Of a stretch of DNA of 64,000 nucleotides, positions 1 to 8,830 are shown one piece after another. Made by a program: the position numbers and the translations under genes. The stretch lies in contig CAWAMR010000014.1 of assembly GCA_963783095.1 (NCBI GenBank), positions 372,001 to 436,000 of the forward strand, read 5' to 3'. The stretch's first letter is position 1. Every line of letters starts with the position of its first letter. The stretch comes from CAWAMR01 sp963783095 (GTDB taxonomy: Bacteria > Planctomycetota > Planctomycetia > Gemmatales > Gemmataceae). A model generated the notes under the pieces. That model worked only from the letters and a program-made list of their open reading frames with translations, was not told the origin of the DNA and made no database searches.

Positions 1-853
1 CGTTGCCGAGTGCCGACTCTTTCTTGGGAATCAAGTTGAACTCGAAAAGCAATTCATCGGTCTTGCGGTCGAAGTCGAGGCGAAGCGAAAACCACTTGGC
101 TTCATCGACGACTCGCTTCAGGCGATCGATGAAGTCGGTCATGTCTGTGGCCCCGATCAGTCCCATCAATAACAATTCCATTGGCCCGAAACCGTTTTTG
201 TTCTTGCCAATCAGCTCCAGGAATTGTTTGGCTGTTTTCTTGACCTCCGGTGGAATCCCTTCAACAAACAGCCGGGCGGAAAGTAATGCGGTATCGTCCT
301 TGACAAAGAGATCCTTGGGATGCGGCAACTTATCGGCATCCTTGATGGCCGAGATATTGTCGAAGGCGACGTAAGCGCAATCGTTCTTGAATCGAAAAAA
401 CGCGGGTTGTCGCGGACCGAAAAGGAGTACGTACTTAAATCCGCGGATTCCGTCCATTTCCTCCGTCAAGTCAGAAAATATCTTGCCGATTGTTTCGGTG
501 AATACCTTGGGCTCTGGGACTGGAAATACCAGTACAGGTCTGGTTTCATTCAGATCGGGCTGGAAGGTGGCATAGACTCCCCACGGCTTGTTGGTATCGA
601 CGGCTTTTTTCAAGTCGGGCAAGAACATGTCGATGAATCCCCGGACTTCCTTGGGATCGGGAATTGGGCTTTTCTTGGGAAGGCCCTTGAGTTTGGGGTA
701 AACGTGGTCGTAGTCGGCAAGCCAACCTTCGAGCGGCTTGATCTGGAGGACGAAGTGGGGCCCGCCTTTGGGCGGATCGCGCGGGATCGGAGCAGCGGTA
801 ACCGCTGAGTTGAGCACAACGGCAAAGGACACGGCTAATAATCCACGTAACAC
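1..853 (-). CDS. Secreted hypothetical protein, 3' end outside window
   Basis: An open frame runs without a stop from a GTG at 853 to the left edge of the window, giving about 284 residues of an unfinished protein. GAGGAG lies about 8 bases upstream of the GTG, which supports this start. The first 20 or so residues (VLRGLLAVSFAVVLNSAVTA) form a signal peptide, followed by a Pro-rich mature start, so the product is probably exported. The body is a mixed alpha/beta sequence rich in Lys, Asp and Phe. I recognise no catalytic motif and no named family. It resembles the large secreted hypothetical proteins common in planctomycetes. The function is unknown. Confidence 0.75.
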   Translation of the reverse strand, partial: MLRGLLAVSFAVVLNSAVTAAPIPRDPPKGGPHFVLQIKPLEGWLADYDHVYPKLKGLPKKSPIPDPKEVRGFIDMFLPDLKKAVDTNKPWGVYATFQPDLNETRPVLVFPVPEPKVFTETIGKIFSDLTEEMDGIRGFKYVLLFGPRQPAFFRFKNDCAYVAFDNISAIKDADKLPHPKDLFVKDDTALLSARLFVEGIPPEVKKTAKQFLELIGKNKNGFGPMELLLMGLIGATDMTDFIDRLKRVVDEAKWFSLRLDFDRKTDELLFEFNLIPKKESALGN

Positions 854-959
854 GGGGGGCTCCTCTCGGATGAGTGGGGAACACATGAGTTTGATGATCC
901 GCTCAGTCTTTGATATGAAAGCGCCGGCGCAGCAAAAGTCCTAATCTAGAATACAATGA

Positions 960-1031
960 AGGGCCGCGAGATACATCCGGTTCGTGGGAACCCACAAGCA
1001 GTACGACGAAATCGACGCCCAAACGATTTGA
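960..1031 (+). pseudogene. HigB toxin C-terminal remnant
   Basis: Read from 960, this stretch encodes RAARYIRFVGTHKQYDEIDA followed by QTI and a stop. That matches the conserved C-terminus of the HigB-type mRNA interferase family (YIRF-GTH-xYD-ID-xxTI). A TGA at 957-959 precedes it in frame and no N-terminal half is visible upstream, so only the last 23 codons of the toxin survive. It sits 12 bases before a HigA-like antitoxin gene, the normal toxin-antitoxin order for this family. Confidence 0.7.
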
Positions 1032-1043
1032 CTGGGGAAGCGC

Positions 1044-1322
1044 ATGAAACCGAAAGTCATCAAAACCCAGGCCCAGTACGAGGCAACCCTGGCCCGCATC
1101 GAGAAGATTTTCAACGCCAAGCTCGGAACGGCCAAGGGAGATGAACTGGAATTGCTGCTTCTGCTGGCGGAAACTTACGAGGAAGCAGCCTATCCCGTAG
1201 AACTTCCCGATCCAGTTGCGGCCTTGCGCTTCCGCATGGAGCAAGAGGGCCTAAGGCCCAAGGATCTGATCCCCTACATCGGCAGCAAGAGCAAGGTTTC
1301 GGAAGTGTATCTCACCGACTGA
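1044..1322 (+). CDS. HigA-type antitoxin, C-terminally truncated
   Basis: This 92-residue protein starts at an ATG preceded by GGGGAAG. It matches the HigA/COG5499 transcription-regulator antitoxins. It has the N-terminal helix region, then AALRFRMEQEGLRPKDLIPYIGSKSKVSEV, part of the Xre-like helix-turn-helix. In the family the sequence continues into a recognition helix and a C-terminal dimer segment, ending near residue 120-140. Here it breaks off after SEV with YLTD and a stop. With the HigB remnant just upstream, the module looks like a decayed toxin-antitoxin pair. DNA binding and autoregulation are doubtful because the HTH is incomplete. Confidence 0.7.
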   Translation: MKPKVIKTQAQYEATLARIEKIFNAKLGTAKGDELELLLLLAETYEEAAYPVELPDPVAALRFRMEQEGLRPKDLIPYIGSKSKVSEVYLTD

Positions 1323-1370
1323 ACCGGCTACAATCAAGCCAGGTGTCCCTTTATTCCGCAAGGAGCCGTC

Positions 1371-3512
1371 ATGCGCTATCTACTTGCTCTGATTCTCGGA
1401 GGATTGTTCATGGACCTCGGCATCTCCGCCGAACCGTTCAAATACCCGCCCGCCAAACGACTCGATCTGGTCGAAGACTATCACGGAGTCAAGGTTCCCG
1501 ACCCCTATCGATGGCTTGAAGACGATGTTCGCAAGTCCGCCGAGGTGAAGACCTGGGTCGAAGAAGAGAACCAGATCACCAATGCCTACCTCAAAGCCAT
1601 CCCGGAGCGCGAACCGATTCGCAAACGCCTCACCGAACTTTGGAACTACGAGAGATATTCGGCTCCCTCGAAGATCGGCGGCCGATATTTCTTCCGCAAG
1701 AACGATGGCCTGCAAAATCAGGCTGTCCTGTACACTCAGGATCAGCTCGACGACGCGCCCCGCGTTCTTCTGAATCCGAACGACGTGGACCAAGGACGGC
1801 ACCATCGCGCTGGGCGATACGGCCGTCAGCCCCGATGGCGAAATATCTCGCCTACGTCGACGTCCGAGGCCGGATCGGACTGGGAAACCTGGAAGGTCCT
1901 CGACATCGCCACCGCCAAGCCCTTGGCGATGAAATAAAGTGGGTGAAGTTCAGCGACGCTGTCGTGGACTCCCGATGAACAAGGCTTCTTCTACAGCCGC
2001 TATCCCGAACCAAGAAGGGAGTCGAGTTTCAAGTCGCTGAACAAGAACCAGCAAGTCATGTATCACCGCATCGGCACGCCGCAAGCCGACGACGTCCTGG
2101 TCTATCAACGACCCGACCAACCCGAATGGGGCTTCGGCGCCGGTGTCAGCGACGATGGCCGCTATCTGATTCATCTCGACCTGGGTCGGCACCGATCACA
2201 ACAATCGCGTCAGTTACCGCGATCTCAGCGAACCCTACGGCACGATCGATCGACATCGATCGACAATTTCGACAACGAACTGCAGTTTCATCGACAACGA
2301 CGGCCCGATCTTCTATTTCAAGACCGACTGGAACGCCCCTAGCGGCCGGGTCATCGCCATCGACATTCGCAAACCCGGAGCAGGCGAACTGGAAGGAGAT
2401 CATTCCGCAAGCCAAGGAGAAACTTGACGTCGCATCGACCTGGTCGGCAATCTGTTCGTCGCCAGGTATCTGAAGGATGCACAATCGCAGGTGAAAGTAT
2501 TTTCGCCCGACGGCGAGTTCATCCGCGAAGTCGAGTTTCCCGGCATCGGCACGGCGACCGGCTTCGGCGGCAAGCGGACCGACACGGAGACGTTCTATCT
2601 TTTCTCCAGCTTCAGCCACGCCGCCGACCATCTACCGCTACGACCTGCTCACCGGCAAGAGCACGTCTGTGCCGGCAATCGAAGGTCGAAGTTCAACCCC
2701 GACGATTACGAGGTCAAGCAGGTTTTCTACGACGAGCAAGGACGGCACCAAGGTGCCGATGTTCATCAGCCATAAGAAGGGGCTGAAGCTCGACGGCAGC
2801 AATCCGACGCTGCTCTACGGCTACGGCGGCTTCAACATCTCGCTGACGCCGAGTTTCTCGATCAGCGTCGTGGCCTGGCTGGAGATGGGCGGCGTCTACG
2901 CCGTGGCCAACCTCCGCGGCGGCGGCGAGTACGGCGAGGACTGGCACAAGGCCGGCACGAAGCTGCACAAGCAGAACGTCTTCGACGATTTCATCGCCGC
3001 GGCCGAGTAGCTCATCGCGGCAAAAGTACACATCGCACGCCGAAGCTGGCCATCAAGGCGGCAGCAACGGCGGCCTGCTGGTCGGCGCCGTGATGACGCA
3101 GCGGCCGGACCTGTTCGGCGCCTGCCTGCCGCCCGTCGGCGTCATGGACATGCTCCGCTTCCACAAGTTCACCGCAGGGCGGTTCTGGGTCGACGACTAC
3201 GGCTCGGCCGACAATCCCGAGGAGTTCAAGGCGCTGCTACGCCTATTCGCCCTATCACAACATCAAGCCGGGCGTGAAATATCCGGCGACGCTGGTGACC
3301 ACGGCCGACACCGACGACCGCGTGGTGCCGGGCCACAGCTTCAAGTTCACGGCGCAGTTGCAGTACTGCCAGGCAGGCGACAGCGCCGGTGCTGGCTCCG
3401 GATCGAAACGCGGGCCGGCCACGGGGCCGGCAAGCCGACGGCAAAGATCATCGAGGAAGTGGCCGATGAATGGGCGTTTCTGGTGAAGAATTTGAAGATG
3501 AACATCAAATGA
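1371..3512 (+). CDS. Prolyl oligopeptidase (S9A), multiple frameshifts
   Basis: This encodes a prolyl endopeptidase-like serine peptidase of about 700 residues with an N-terminal signal peptide, so it is probably exported. The ATG at 1371 follows AAGGAG at 7 bases. The N-terminus has the family signature (YPPAKRLDLVEDYHGVKVPD, then PYRWLEDD), followed by beta-propeller segments. The C-terminal alpha/beta hydrolase carries the nucleophile motif GGSNGG (about 3056-3076), the Asp region DTDDRVVPGHS and a His near GHGAGKPTAK. The reading frame changes many times (for example near 1785, 1845, 1930, 1965, 2330, 2630, 2740, 3010 and 3235) while homology continues. All catalytic segments are present, so sequence error is more likely than gene death. 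Peptidase S9A family is well supported; substrate and true integrity are not. Confidence 0.8.
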
Positions 3513-3516
3513 AAGG

Positions 3517-4386
3517 TCACAAAATCAAGGCCAGATCGTAAATCTCTTCCGCGTCGAGCACCTGATTGTTCTTTACGAACAGTTGCTGGATCGCAGCGCG
3601 GTGGATTTTCATCTTCGTCCCGCCGATGCCGATCGCACCGTAGCAGACAACGTCGTCGCGCACCACGGCCTTGTCCATCACATCGATTCCTTCGATACCG
3701 CTCGGCGGTACCGCGTTCAAATCGATCGCCACGCGGAGCGTCTTGCAACTCGCCCGAATCTTTGCCGGCAGCAACATCGCGCCTGCGGCACCGGCAGCGA
3801 TAACCAGGTCGCGTCCTTCGAGCGCCTTCGGACCATCCTTGGTCGTCGCACTGCTTACGGCTTCGACCTTGGCGTGCGGCAGTTTCGCACGGATCGCCTG
3901 GCAAACGGCTTCGGCCCTGCTCAACTGGCGGGAGCCGATCCGCACCTGAGCACCAACCCGCGCGAGCAGCAAGGCCTCGCGCTGACCGACCGGGCCGGTT
4001 CCGCCCAGAACCAGGGCGTGCGACGATGCGACATCCATGTGCCGCACCGCAGCACGAACGGCGGCAGCAGCGGTAGTGTTCGAGCCGTTGGAATCCAACA
4101 TCACTGAAACGCGCATTCCCGCCCGGCTTATCACCTTTTTGATTTCGGCCAATACGGCGTCACCGGCGACGATGTCCGCGCCGCCGATAAAAATTGCCGT
4201 GCGATGGGCATCTTGCGGGCCTCGAGTAAAGATCGCTCCGTGTACGAGCGGCTCGACCTGCTCGGGCTTGATGTTTGCATAGCTAAAAAGATGATCCACG
4301 CCCGAATCGACCGCAACCACTCGATCGAATGTAGAGGGTTGCGGATCGGTGTCGAGCTGGATCAGGATGGAACGCTTCTCGGACAT
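3517..4386 (-). CDS. mtdB: NAD(P)-dependent methylene-H4MPT dehydrogenase
   Basis: This 289-residue protein matches methylene-tetrahydromethanopterin dehydrogenase, which oxidises methylene-H4MPT to methenyl-H4MPT in the C1 oxidation pathway. The N-terminal domain begins SEKRSILIQLDTDPQPSTFD. A Rossmann segment VLGGTGPVGQREALLLARVG binds the nicotinamide cofactor, followed by IGSRQLSRAE. It ends with the conserved IDLNAVPPSGIEGID and GAIGIGGTKMKIHR region. The ATG at 4386 follows GGAGA and is preferred over the upstream in-frame Met at 4428. fae lies directly upstream on the same strand, separated by a 147-bp palindrome. H4MPT C1 genes are known in planctomycetes such as Gemmata and probably serve formaldehyde detoxification or oxidation. 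MtdA/MtdC-type cofactor preference cannot be settled from sequence alone. Confidence 0.88.
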   Translation of the reverse strand: MSEKRSILIQLDTDPQPSTFDRVVAVDSGVDHLFSYANIKPEQVEPLVHGAIFTRGPQDAHRTAIFIGGADIVAGDAVLAEIKKVISRAGMRVSVMLDSNGSNTTAAAAVRAAVRHMDVASSHALVLGGTGPVGQREALLLARVGAQVRIGSRQLSRAEAVCQAIRAKLPHAKVEAVSSATTKDGPKALEGRDLVIAAGAAGAMLLPAKIRASCKTLRVAIDLNAVPPSGIEGIDVMDKAVVRDDVVCYGAIGIGGTKMKIHRAAIQQLFVKNNQVLDAEEIYDLALIL

Positions 4387-4431
4387 GGAGAGTCTCCAAT
4401 CAACAAAAACCCAGGCGGCGTTCGCCAATAA

Positions 4432-4578
4432 CCCAGGGTTCGCAAAGCCTCACCATGGGCTTTACTTCATCGCCCTTCCAGGGCTGGGTACTTCATGGAT
4501 TGAGGGCTTGAATGGCAACGACCGAGCCCTGGAAGGGCGTCGCAATAAAGCCCAGGGTGAGGCTTTGCGAACCCTGGG
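4432..4578. repeat. Long palindrome between mtdB and fae
   Basis: Two 54-base arms (4432-4485 and 4525-4578) are near-perfect inverted copies that begin and end with CCCAGGG/CCCTGGG, separated by a 39-base loop. By eye only about five mismatches occur between the arms. It lies between fae and mtdB and so could act as a transcript-stabilising hairpin or attenuator. The length and shape also suit a non-autonomous palindromic mobile element. Confidence 0.85.
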
Positions 4579-4590
4579 TCACCATTCGAA

Positions 4591-5095
4591 TCACCCTTCA
4601 AACGGATGCTTGGTTTCCTTATTAGCGATGATTTCGTCGATCTTGGGTGAACCGCCGACCGCGTTCTTGATGGCCTGTTTGACCGCGGCGTAGTTGTTCT
4701 TGTAGATCTTGGCGTTGCTGTTGGCGCCGGGTGCAATGAAGACCCCGCAAACAATGACCCACTCCTCTGCCTGTGCCTTGGGAATCACACCCTCGACCAC
4801 CGAATCCACGACCGCGCGAGCAACTGCTGCCTGAGCGGGGCCGAACATTTGCATCACCTGCGGCACTTTTCTTCATGGTCACTTTCGTGATCATCACGGT
4901 CGCCGGTTTCGCTGGAATGTTTGGTGATACGACCGCCAAAAGATTGGTGTGGCCCGCAGACTGATTTGCCAAAGCCGTGGCGAACGCCGAACCAACGGGC
5001 CCCGTTTTCGGCCCAATGAGCAGATCGATGTGTGCCACGTTATCGAGGTCACTGCCTTCGATAACCAATGCTTCGCCGACCAACATTACAGACAT
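4591..5095 (-). CDS. fae: Formaldehyde-activating enzyme, one frameshift
   Basis: This is formaldehyde-activating enzyme, which condenses formaldehyde with tetrahydromethanopterin to give methylene-H4MPT, the step before MtdB. The N-terminal part (VGEALVIEGSDLDNVAHIDL, then IGPKTGPVGSAFATALANQS and AGHTNLLAVVSPNIPAKP) and the C-terminal part (MFGPAQAAVARAVVDSVVEG, then VFIAPGANSNAKIYKNNY) are both strong Fae matches, about 168 residues in total. His in GSDLDNVAHID is the conserved catalytic His. The frame changes once near 4866, where a run of four T on the + strand should be three, restoring TMKKVPQVMQMF. This is a homopolymer error. The gene lies upstream of mtdB in the same direction, forming a C1 pair. 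Confidence 0.9.
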
Positions 5096-5422
5096 GGGTT
5101 TCTCCTTGCTGAAGATTGCGAACTCACCAGAGTACGACGGTGTGAACTATATCAATCGACCGCTCTGGAGCCAACGATTTTATGGGACTTCCAAAAATAT
5201 GCCAAACGATTGCGGTTCACTTGAGCATCGCAAACCTGACCTTTACGGGGACGATTGAGATGGCGTATGCTAAAAGAAACACCATCGTGGTGAATAATAG
5301 TGAAAGTCGTCCCAATAGACGGTATGCTCTGAAGAAATGATTTCCATCGTCCCAATGAATCCCTCGGCCCACTCTTCAGAGACCGATGTATGATGGAACC
5401 CCGTAACCAAGGCTGAACGATT
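5096..5422. other. Intergenic stretch, no gene seen
   Basis: These 327 bases separate divergently transcribed fae and the C-terminal protease. Short ORFs on both strands lack family signal and convincing ribosome binding sites. It should hold the promoters for both genes, but I cannot name -35/-10 boxes with confidence. Confidence 0.5.
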
Positions 5423-7447
5423 ATGATGCTACGTCATTTCTCCGTAAAACCCTTTTTTGCCGTGTCGATACTCTTGACGGGACTGCTGATCGTTCCGACA
5501 AGAACCTCGGCCGATCCGCAGACCGACAAGCAAAACGAAATGATCGCCCAACTGGTTTGCGAATATGTCAAGCAAGGCCACCTGAACAAGCCCGAAATCA
5601 ACGACGAGCTTTCCCGCCGCCTGTTCAAGAGATTCCTCAAGGAGCTCGATCCCGCCAAACTCTACTTCATGAAAAGCGACGTCGAAGAGTTCAAGAAACA
5701 AGAAACCGTACTGGACGACCAGGCCCTGAAAGGGGATCTCAGTTTCGCTTACAAGGTCTACAATCGTTTTGTGGAGCCTCGCAGAGCGCCAGAAGTTGGT
5801 GGACGAGTTTGTAGCTGCCAAGCACGATTTCACCGTGGATGAGTCGATCGAAACCGACGCCGACAAGCTCGAATATGCCAAGACCGATGACGAAATGCGC
5901 GAGCGCTGGCGCAAGCGCATCAAATTCGATCTGCTGCTGCAAAGAATTGCAACCAAGCCGATTCCCGAGGCCGAGCAAAAGCAAAAAATCCTCGACCGAT
6001 ACAAGGGTCAGCTCAAACGCGCCAAGCAGATGGACAACTTCGATCTGGTCGAGCTGTACCTCACCCAGCTGACCACTTCGCTCGATCCCCATACCACCTA
6101 CATGTCGCCCGCTACCCTGGACGATTTCGAGATCGCCATGCGACTCAACCTCGACGGCATCGGCGCGGTTCTCCGCTCGGAAAACGGGCACACGATTATC
6201 GTTGAGGTGGTCCCCGGCGGAGCTGCGGGCAAGGACGGCCGGCTCAAGCCCAACGACAAGATCGTCGGTGTGGCTCAGGGCGACAACAAATTCATCGATA
6301 CGGTGGAAATGAAACTGCGCGACGTCGTCAAGCTCGTGCGCGGCCCGCGCGGCACGAAAGTCCAGTTGAAAATCCTGCCGGTCGGCAAGATCGATCCGGT
6401 TGTCTACGACCTCGTCCGGCAAAAAATCGAGATGAAGTCCCAGGCCGCACGCGGCGAAATCATCGAACAAGACAAGAAGCCGGATGGAACTGCCTATCGG
6501 ATCGGTGTGATTGACCTGCCCTCTTTCTATGCCGACTTCGGAGCGAAAGGCAAAGGAAAAAGCTGCACCGCGGATGTCCGGAAACTTTTGAAGGAGTTTG
6601 AAGAGAAGAAGGTCGATGCGGTTGTTCTCGATCTGCGTCTCAACGGCGGCGGCTCTCTGGGAGAAGCGCTTTCGCTGACGGGGCTATTTATCGACGAAGG
6701 GCCCGTGGTCATCGTGAAGGACGCACGGCGGCGGAAGCAGTTGGACGACCCGGAACAGGGAGTTGTGTACGGAGGACCACTGGTGGTGTTGAATAGCCGG
6801 TTCAGCGCCAGCGCCTCGGAGATTCTGGCCGGGGCTTTGCAGGATTATGGTCGAGCATTGATCGTCGGCGATACTTCCTCGCACGGCAAGGGAACCGTTC
6901 AGCAGATCATCGACCTCACCGGTGAATCACCCATAAAACTCGGTGCCTTGAAACTGACCATTCAGCAGTTCTTCCGCGTCAACGGCGACAGTACCCAAGT
7001 TCGGGGCGTTCAATCGGACATTGTGATCCCCTCCCTTTCGGAGCACGTGGCAACCGGAGAAAAGGATATCGATTTCGCACTGCCGTTCGCCAAAGTGGAA
7101 CCTGCCAAGTATGCGAAACTCGACATGGTGCCGGCGGCGGTGAAACACGAATTGCAGGATGCTCGGCAAAGCGGATCAAGGAGTCCAAAGATTTTGCGAA
7201 GCTGGCGAAGGAAATTGAGCACTTCAAGCAACGCAAGGCGAATAAGACACTTCCGTTGAACGAAAAAGTGCTTCGCGCTCAGTTCACCAAGGAGGATGTG
7301 GAGAAGCTCGATACGAATGTGAACGACCCTGACCCCGACATGACGGAAAAGGGCGTATACAAGTTCAAACGCAACTTCACCAACGATGAGATCCTGAAGA
7401 TTACCGAGGATCTCGTCCAGGGCAAGAAGTTGGTGGTGCAGCCTTGA
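5423..7447 (+). CDS. C-terminal processing peptidase (S41A, Tsp/Prc-like)
   Basis: This is a tail-specific protease of about 670 residues, exported by an N-terminal signal (FFAVSILLTGLLIVPTRTSA). An N-terminal helical domain (ELDPAKLYFMKSDVEEFKKQ) is followed by a PDZ domain (VEVVPGGAAGKDGRLKPNDK). The S41 catalytic core has the Ser in NSRFSASASEILAGALQDYG and the Lys in SSHGKGTVQ. A C-terminal DUF3340-like region follows (RIKESKDFAKLAKEIEHFKQ). Frameshifts occur near 5778 (between YNRFVE and AERQKLVDEF) and near 7160 (before RIKESK). The domain order equals that of Escherichia coli Prc, which degrades periplasmic proteins and processes C-termini. Both catalytic residues survive, so I expect an active enzyme and treat the shifts as probable errors. 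Confidence 0.88.
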
Positions 7448-7467
7448 ACGAAGGAGTTTTCGCCCCC

Positions 7468-8595
7468 ATGCCTCTTTCCGCCGAAGAACGAGACTGTCTC
7501 GCCTTGACGCTGGTTCCCGGACTGGGACCACGCCTGACGGCGGCCCTATTGGAGCATTTCGGCTCCGCGAGCGCTGCACGGCAGGCGAGCGAAACGGAGT
7601 TGCTCGAGATCCCTCATATCGGCAAGAAACTCGCGCGCGATTTCGCTGAAGCCATGCAGACAGCGGATATCGATGGGGAAATCGCCCAGCTCGAACGATT
7701 CAACACCCGAATTGTCACTCTTGGGAATCCAGGCTACCCATCCTCTCTCGCACAGATCCCCGATCCCCCTTTTGTGCTTTACTATCGCGGCGAACTGAAA
7801 CCGGAAGATGCGAACGCGGTGGCCATCGTGGGTTCACGTCAATGCACCAGTTATGGCAAACGCGTCAGCAGCCAGCTCGCAGCGGGTCTTGTCCGCGCCG
7901 GTATCACGGTCGTGAGCGGCCTGGCGAGGGGAATTGACGGGTCAGCGCACCAGTCAGCGCTGGAAGCGGGTGGAAGAACCCTGGCGGTGTTGGCGGGTGG
8001 GCTGTCATCCATTTACCCGCCGGAACATCTGGCAATGTCGCAAGCCATTGAGCAGACCGGTGCGCTCCTGAGCGAGACGCCGATGACGATGGAGCCTCTG
8101 GCGGGAATGTTCCACGCCCGGAACCGAATTATTTCGGGCCTGGCGCGGGCGGTGGTCATTGTCGAAGCCAATGATCGCAGCGGTGCTCTGATCACAACCC
8201 GGCATGCGGCAGAACAGGGCAGAGAGTTGTTCGCTGTCCCCGCGAATGTCGATAGCGCGACCAGCGCAGGCACGCTTCGGCTCCTGCGCGACGGAGCAAG
8301 ACTCATTCGCAACATCGATGATCTCCTGGAGGATCTCGACGGCATTGCACCCATGCCGGTCCCGGAAAGCCCTGCCCCGACCGAGACCTCCCCGGCCCCC
8401 GCACCGCAGATTCCGACCGGTTTGGACGCACTGCAAACGCGGATTTGGGAGTGTCTGTCCGAAGCCAAGCAGATCGATGTTCTGACGCGTGAACTCAATC
8501 TGCCGATCGCCGAACTGAGCCGGCACCTGATGATGATGGAGATGAAGAAGGTCGTGCGGCGATTACCGGGAAATCAGTACGAACGAAAAAGCTGA
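7468..8595 (+). CDS. dprA: DNA processing protein DprA
   Basis: DprA/Smf binds incoming single-stranded DNA and loads RecA during natural transformation. The protein has an N-terminal helix-hairpin-helix region (LVPGLGPRLTAALLEHFGSA and EIPHIGKKLARDF). The central Rossmann-like fold carries AIVGSRQCTSYGKRVS, SGLARGIDGSAHQSALEAGG and FHARNRIISGLARAVVIVEA. A Pro/Ala-rich linker leads to a C-terminal winged helix (QIDVLTRELNLPIAELSRHL). A TTG at 7444 would overlap the preceding stop, but ATG 7468 with AAGGAG 11 bases upstream seems the better start. The frame is intact and family length is normal. It probably shares a transcript with the upstream protease gene. Confidence 0.93.
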   Translation: MPLSAEERDCLALTLVPGLGPRLTAALLEHFGSASAARQASETELLEIPHIGKKLARDFAEAMQTADIDGEIAQLERFNTRIVTLGNPGYPSSLAQIPDPPFVLYYRGELKPEDANAVAIVGSRQCTSYGKRVSSQLAAGLVRAGITVVSGLARGIDGSAHQSALEAGGRTLAVLAGGLSSIYPPEHLAMSQAIEQTGALLSETPMTMEPLAGMFHARNRIISGLARAVVIVEANDRSGALITTRHAAEQGRELFAVPANVDSATSAGTLRLLRDGARLIRNIDDLLEDLDGIAPMPVPESPAPTETSPAPAPQIPTGLDALQTRIWECLSEAKQIDVLTRELNLPIAELSRHLMMMEMKKVVRRLPGNQYERKS

Positions 8596-8654
8596 CGGCA
8601 AAAGTGAAGCCTCCGAGCTTTCGCTCGTACCTGTTTTTTTAAGGCGAGCGTCGA

Positions 8655-8749
8655 GGCGTAAGCTCGACGTGGACTGTCACCACTCGTGCGCACATTTTTC
8701 GTCCGTAACCCAACCGCTGTATGGTGGCTGTCCACGTCGAGCTTACGCC
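8655..8749. repeat. Inverted repeat with 20-bp perfect arms
   Basis: Bases 8655-8674 (GGCGTAAGCTCGACGTGGAC) return as an exact inverted copy at 8730-8749, with a 55-base spacer. It lies between the convergent dprA and MFS genes. It resembles the other intergenic palindromes in this window in size but not in sequence, so a REP-like element or a bidirectional terminator are both possible. Confidence 0.8.
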
Positions 8750-8830
8750 GCCTTTGGCTAAACTGATACCTTCGCTCGAAGGCCTGTTTGTACACTTCTC
8801 GTTGGACGCAGCGGAGTTGGGGCGTCCCTC

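Noticed and set aside
3583..4107. 174-residue frame opposite mtdB
   Set aside because: mtdB on the minus strand is an intact, well-conserved gene; the opposite frame is a shadow.
5778..5790. Programmed frameshifting as explanation for broken frames
   Set aside because: The shifts fall in many unrelated genes without a common slippery sequence or stimulatory structure.
5739..6470. A 243-residue minus-strand frame within the C-terminal protease gene
   Set aside because: The plus strand encodes the PDZ and S41 core here; the reverse frame has no recognisable domain.
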